A program made the translations under genes and the position numbers. DNA of 64,000 nt, taken from XYA12-FULL-58-9 sp001798605 (GTDB lineage Bacteria; Myxococcota; XYA12-FULL-58-9). Below, piece by piece: positions 63,933-64,000 of this stretch; within the stretch, counting starts at the first letter, position 1, and every line of letters starts with the position of its first letter. Where the stretch lies: the NCBI GenBank assembly GCA_036736205.1, contig DAINMX010000004.1, forward strand, positions 10,698 through 74,697, written 5' to 3'. The notes under the pieces were generated by a model. It was not told where the DNA came from. It was given only the letters and a program-made list of their open reading frames with translations, and ran no database searches.

Positions 63933-64000
63933 AACCTGCCAAAAGGGGAATTCCCTGCCGCGGGTGGCCACGACCGAGGTCACCCTCGACATGGCGGGGT

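Noticed and set aside
63933..64000. A further gene at the right edge
   Set aside because: Only 68 bases remain and no frame shows a start site or motif.

Overview
The window looks like a scaffold from a myxobacterium-like bacterium (Myxococcota or an allied 'deltaproteobacterial' lineage), probably metagenome-assembled, because two runs of exactly 100 N join contigs. The inference rests on gene content, not on a database search: a CarD-family regulator, a PilZ domain of the type first described as a Myxococcus paralogous family, a giant Ser/Thr-kinase/TPR/GAF/sigma54-activator fusion, STAS-zinc-ribbon proteins tied to a Ser/Thr kinase, many large secreted lipoproteins, and an outer-membrane beta-barrel protein. 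Base composition is moderately GC-rich throughout.

Layout. 1-2.8 kb: a truncated serpin lipoprotein, a DUF4143-type AAA ATPase, tRNA-Gly(CCC), a small unknown protein and the first gap. 2.9-9.2 kb: the transcription/translation operon rimP-nusA-ylxR/L7Ae-infB-DUF503, with a promoter and an intrinsic-terminator-like hairpin before rimP. 9.2-13.6 kb: a gap-split membrane protein, tryptophanase, a divergent adenosine-deaminase-like enzyme, a beta-barrel protein and acylphosphatase. 13.6-18.4 kb: the 1600-residue kinase/enhancer-binding fusion. 18.5-26.5 kb: PlsC, an SF2 helicase, a PilZ/Hsp70-like fusion coupled to a PDZ lipoprotein, and alaS. 26.7-31.9 kb: a phasin-like protein, a lytic transglycosylase and a glycogen operon (glgC, a GlgC paralogue, GlgM-type synthase).

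32.0-38.0 kb is a minus-strand signalling island: STAS-STAS-Ser/Thr kinase, a lone receiver, a receiver/HATPase protein, a STAS-zinc-ribbon protein, a PAS histidine kinase and another lone receiver. The last four are translationally coupled. This is my best candidate for an undescribed system. 38.1-49.3 kb holds pckA plus an aminotransferase, a membrane metallophosphoesterase, a DUF1460 amidase-like pair, tsaD-rsmA, a CarD protein with an acidic tail, and a hemolysin-III protein. 49.4-54.4 kb carries two very large lipoproteins. 54.7-64.0 kb has rlmE, a fused M16 peptidase, rplM-rpsI, a TPR lipoprotein, an apparently isolated type III export-gate gene sctV, a DUF192 protein, a DUF433/DUF5615 toxin-antitoxin pair and a B3/4-domain protein.

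Functionally most of the window is chromosomal housekeeping. The accessory or regulatory interest is concentrated in the kinase fusion, the STAS/HATPase island, the PilZ-Hsp70 fusion, the lone sctV, and the repeat-built lipoproteins.
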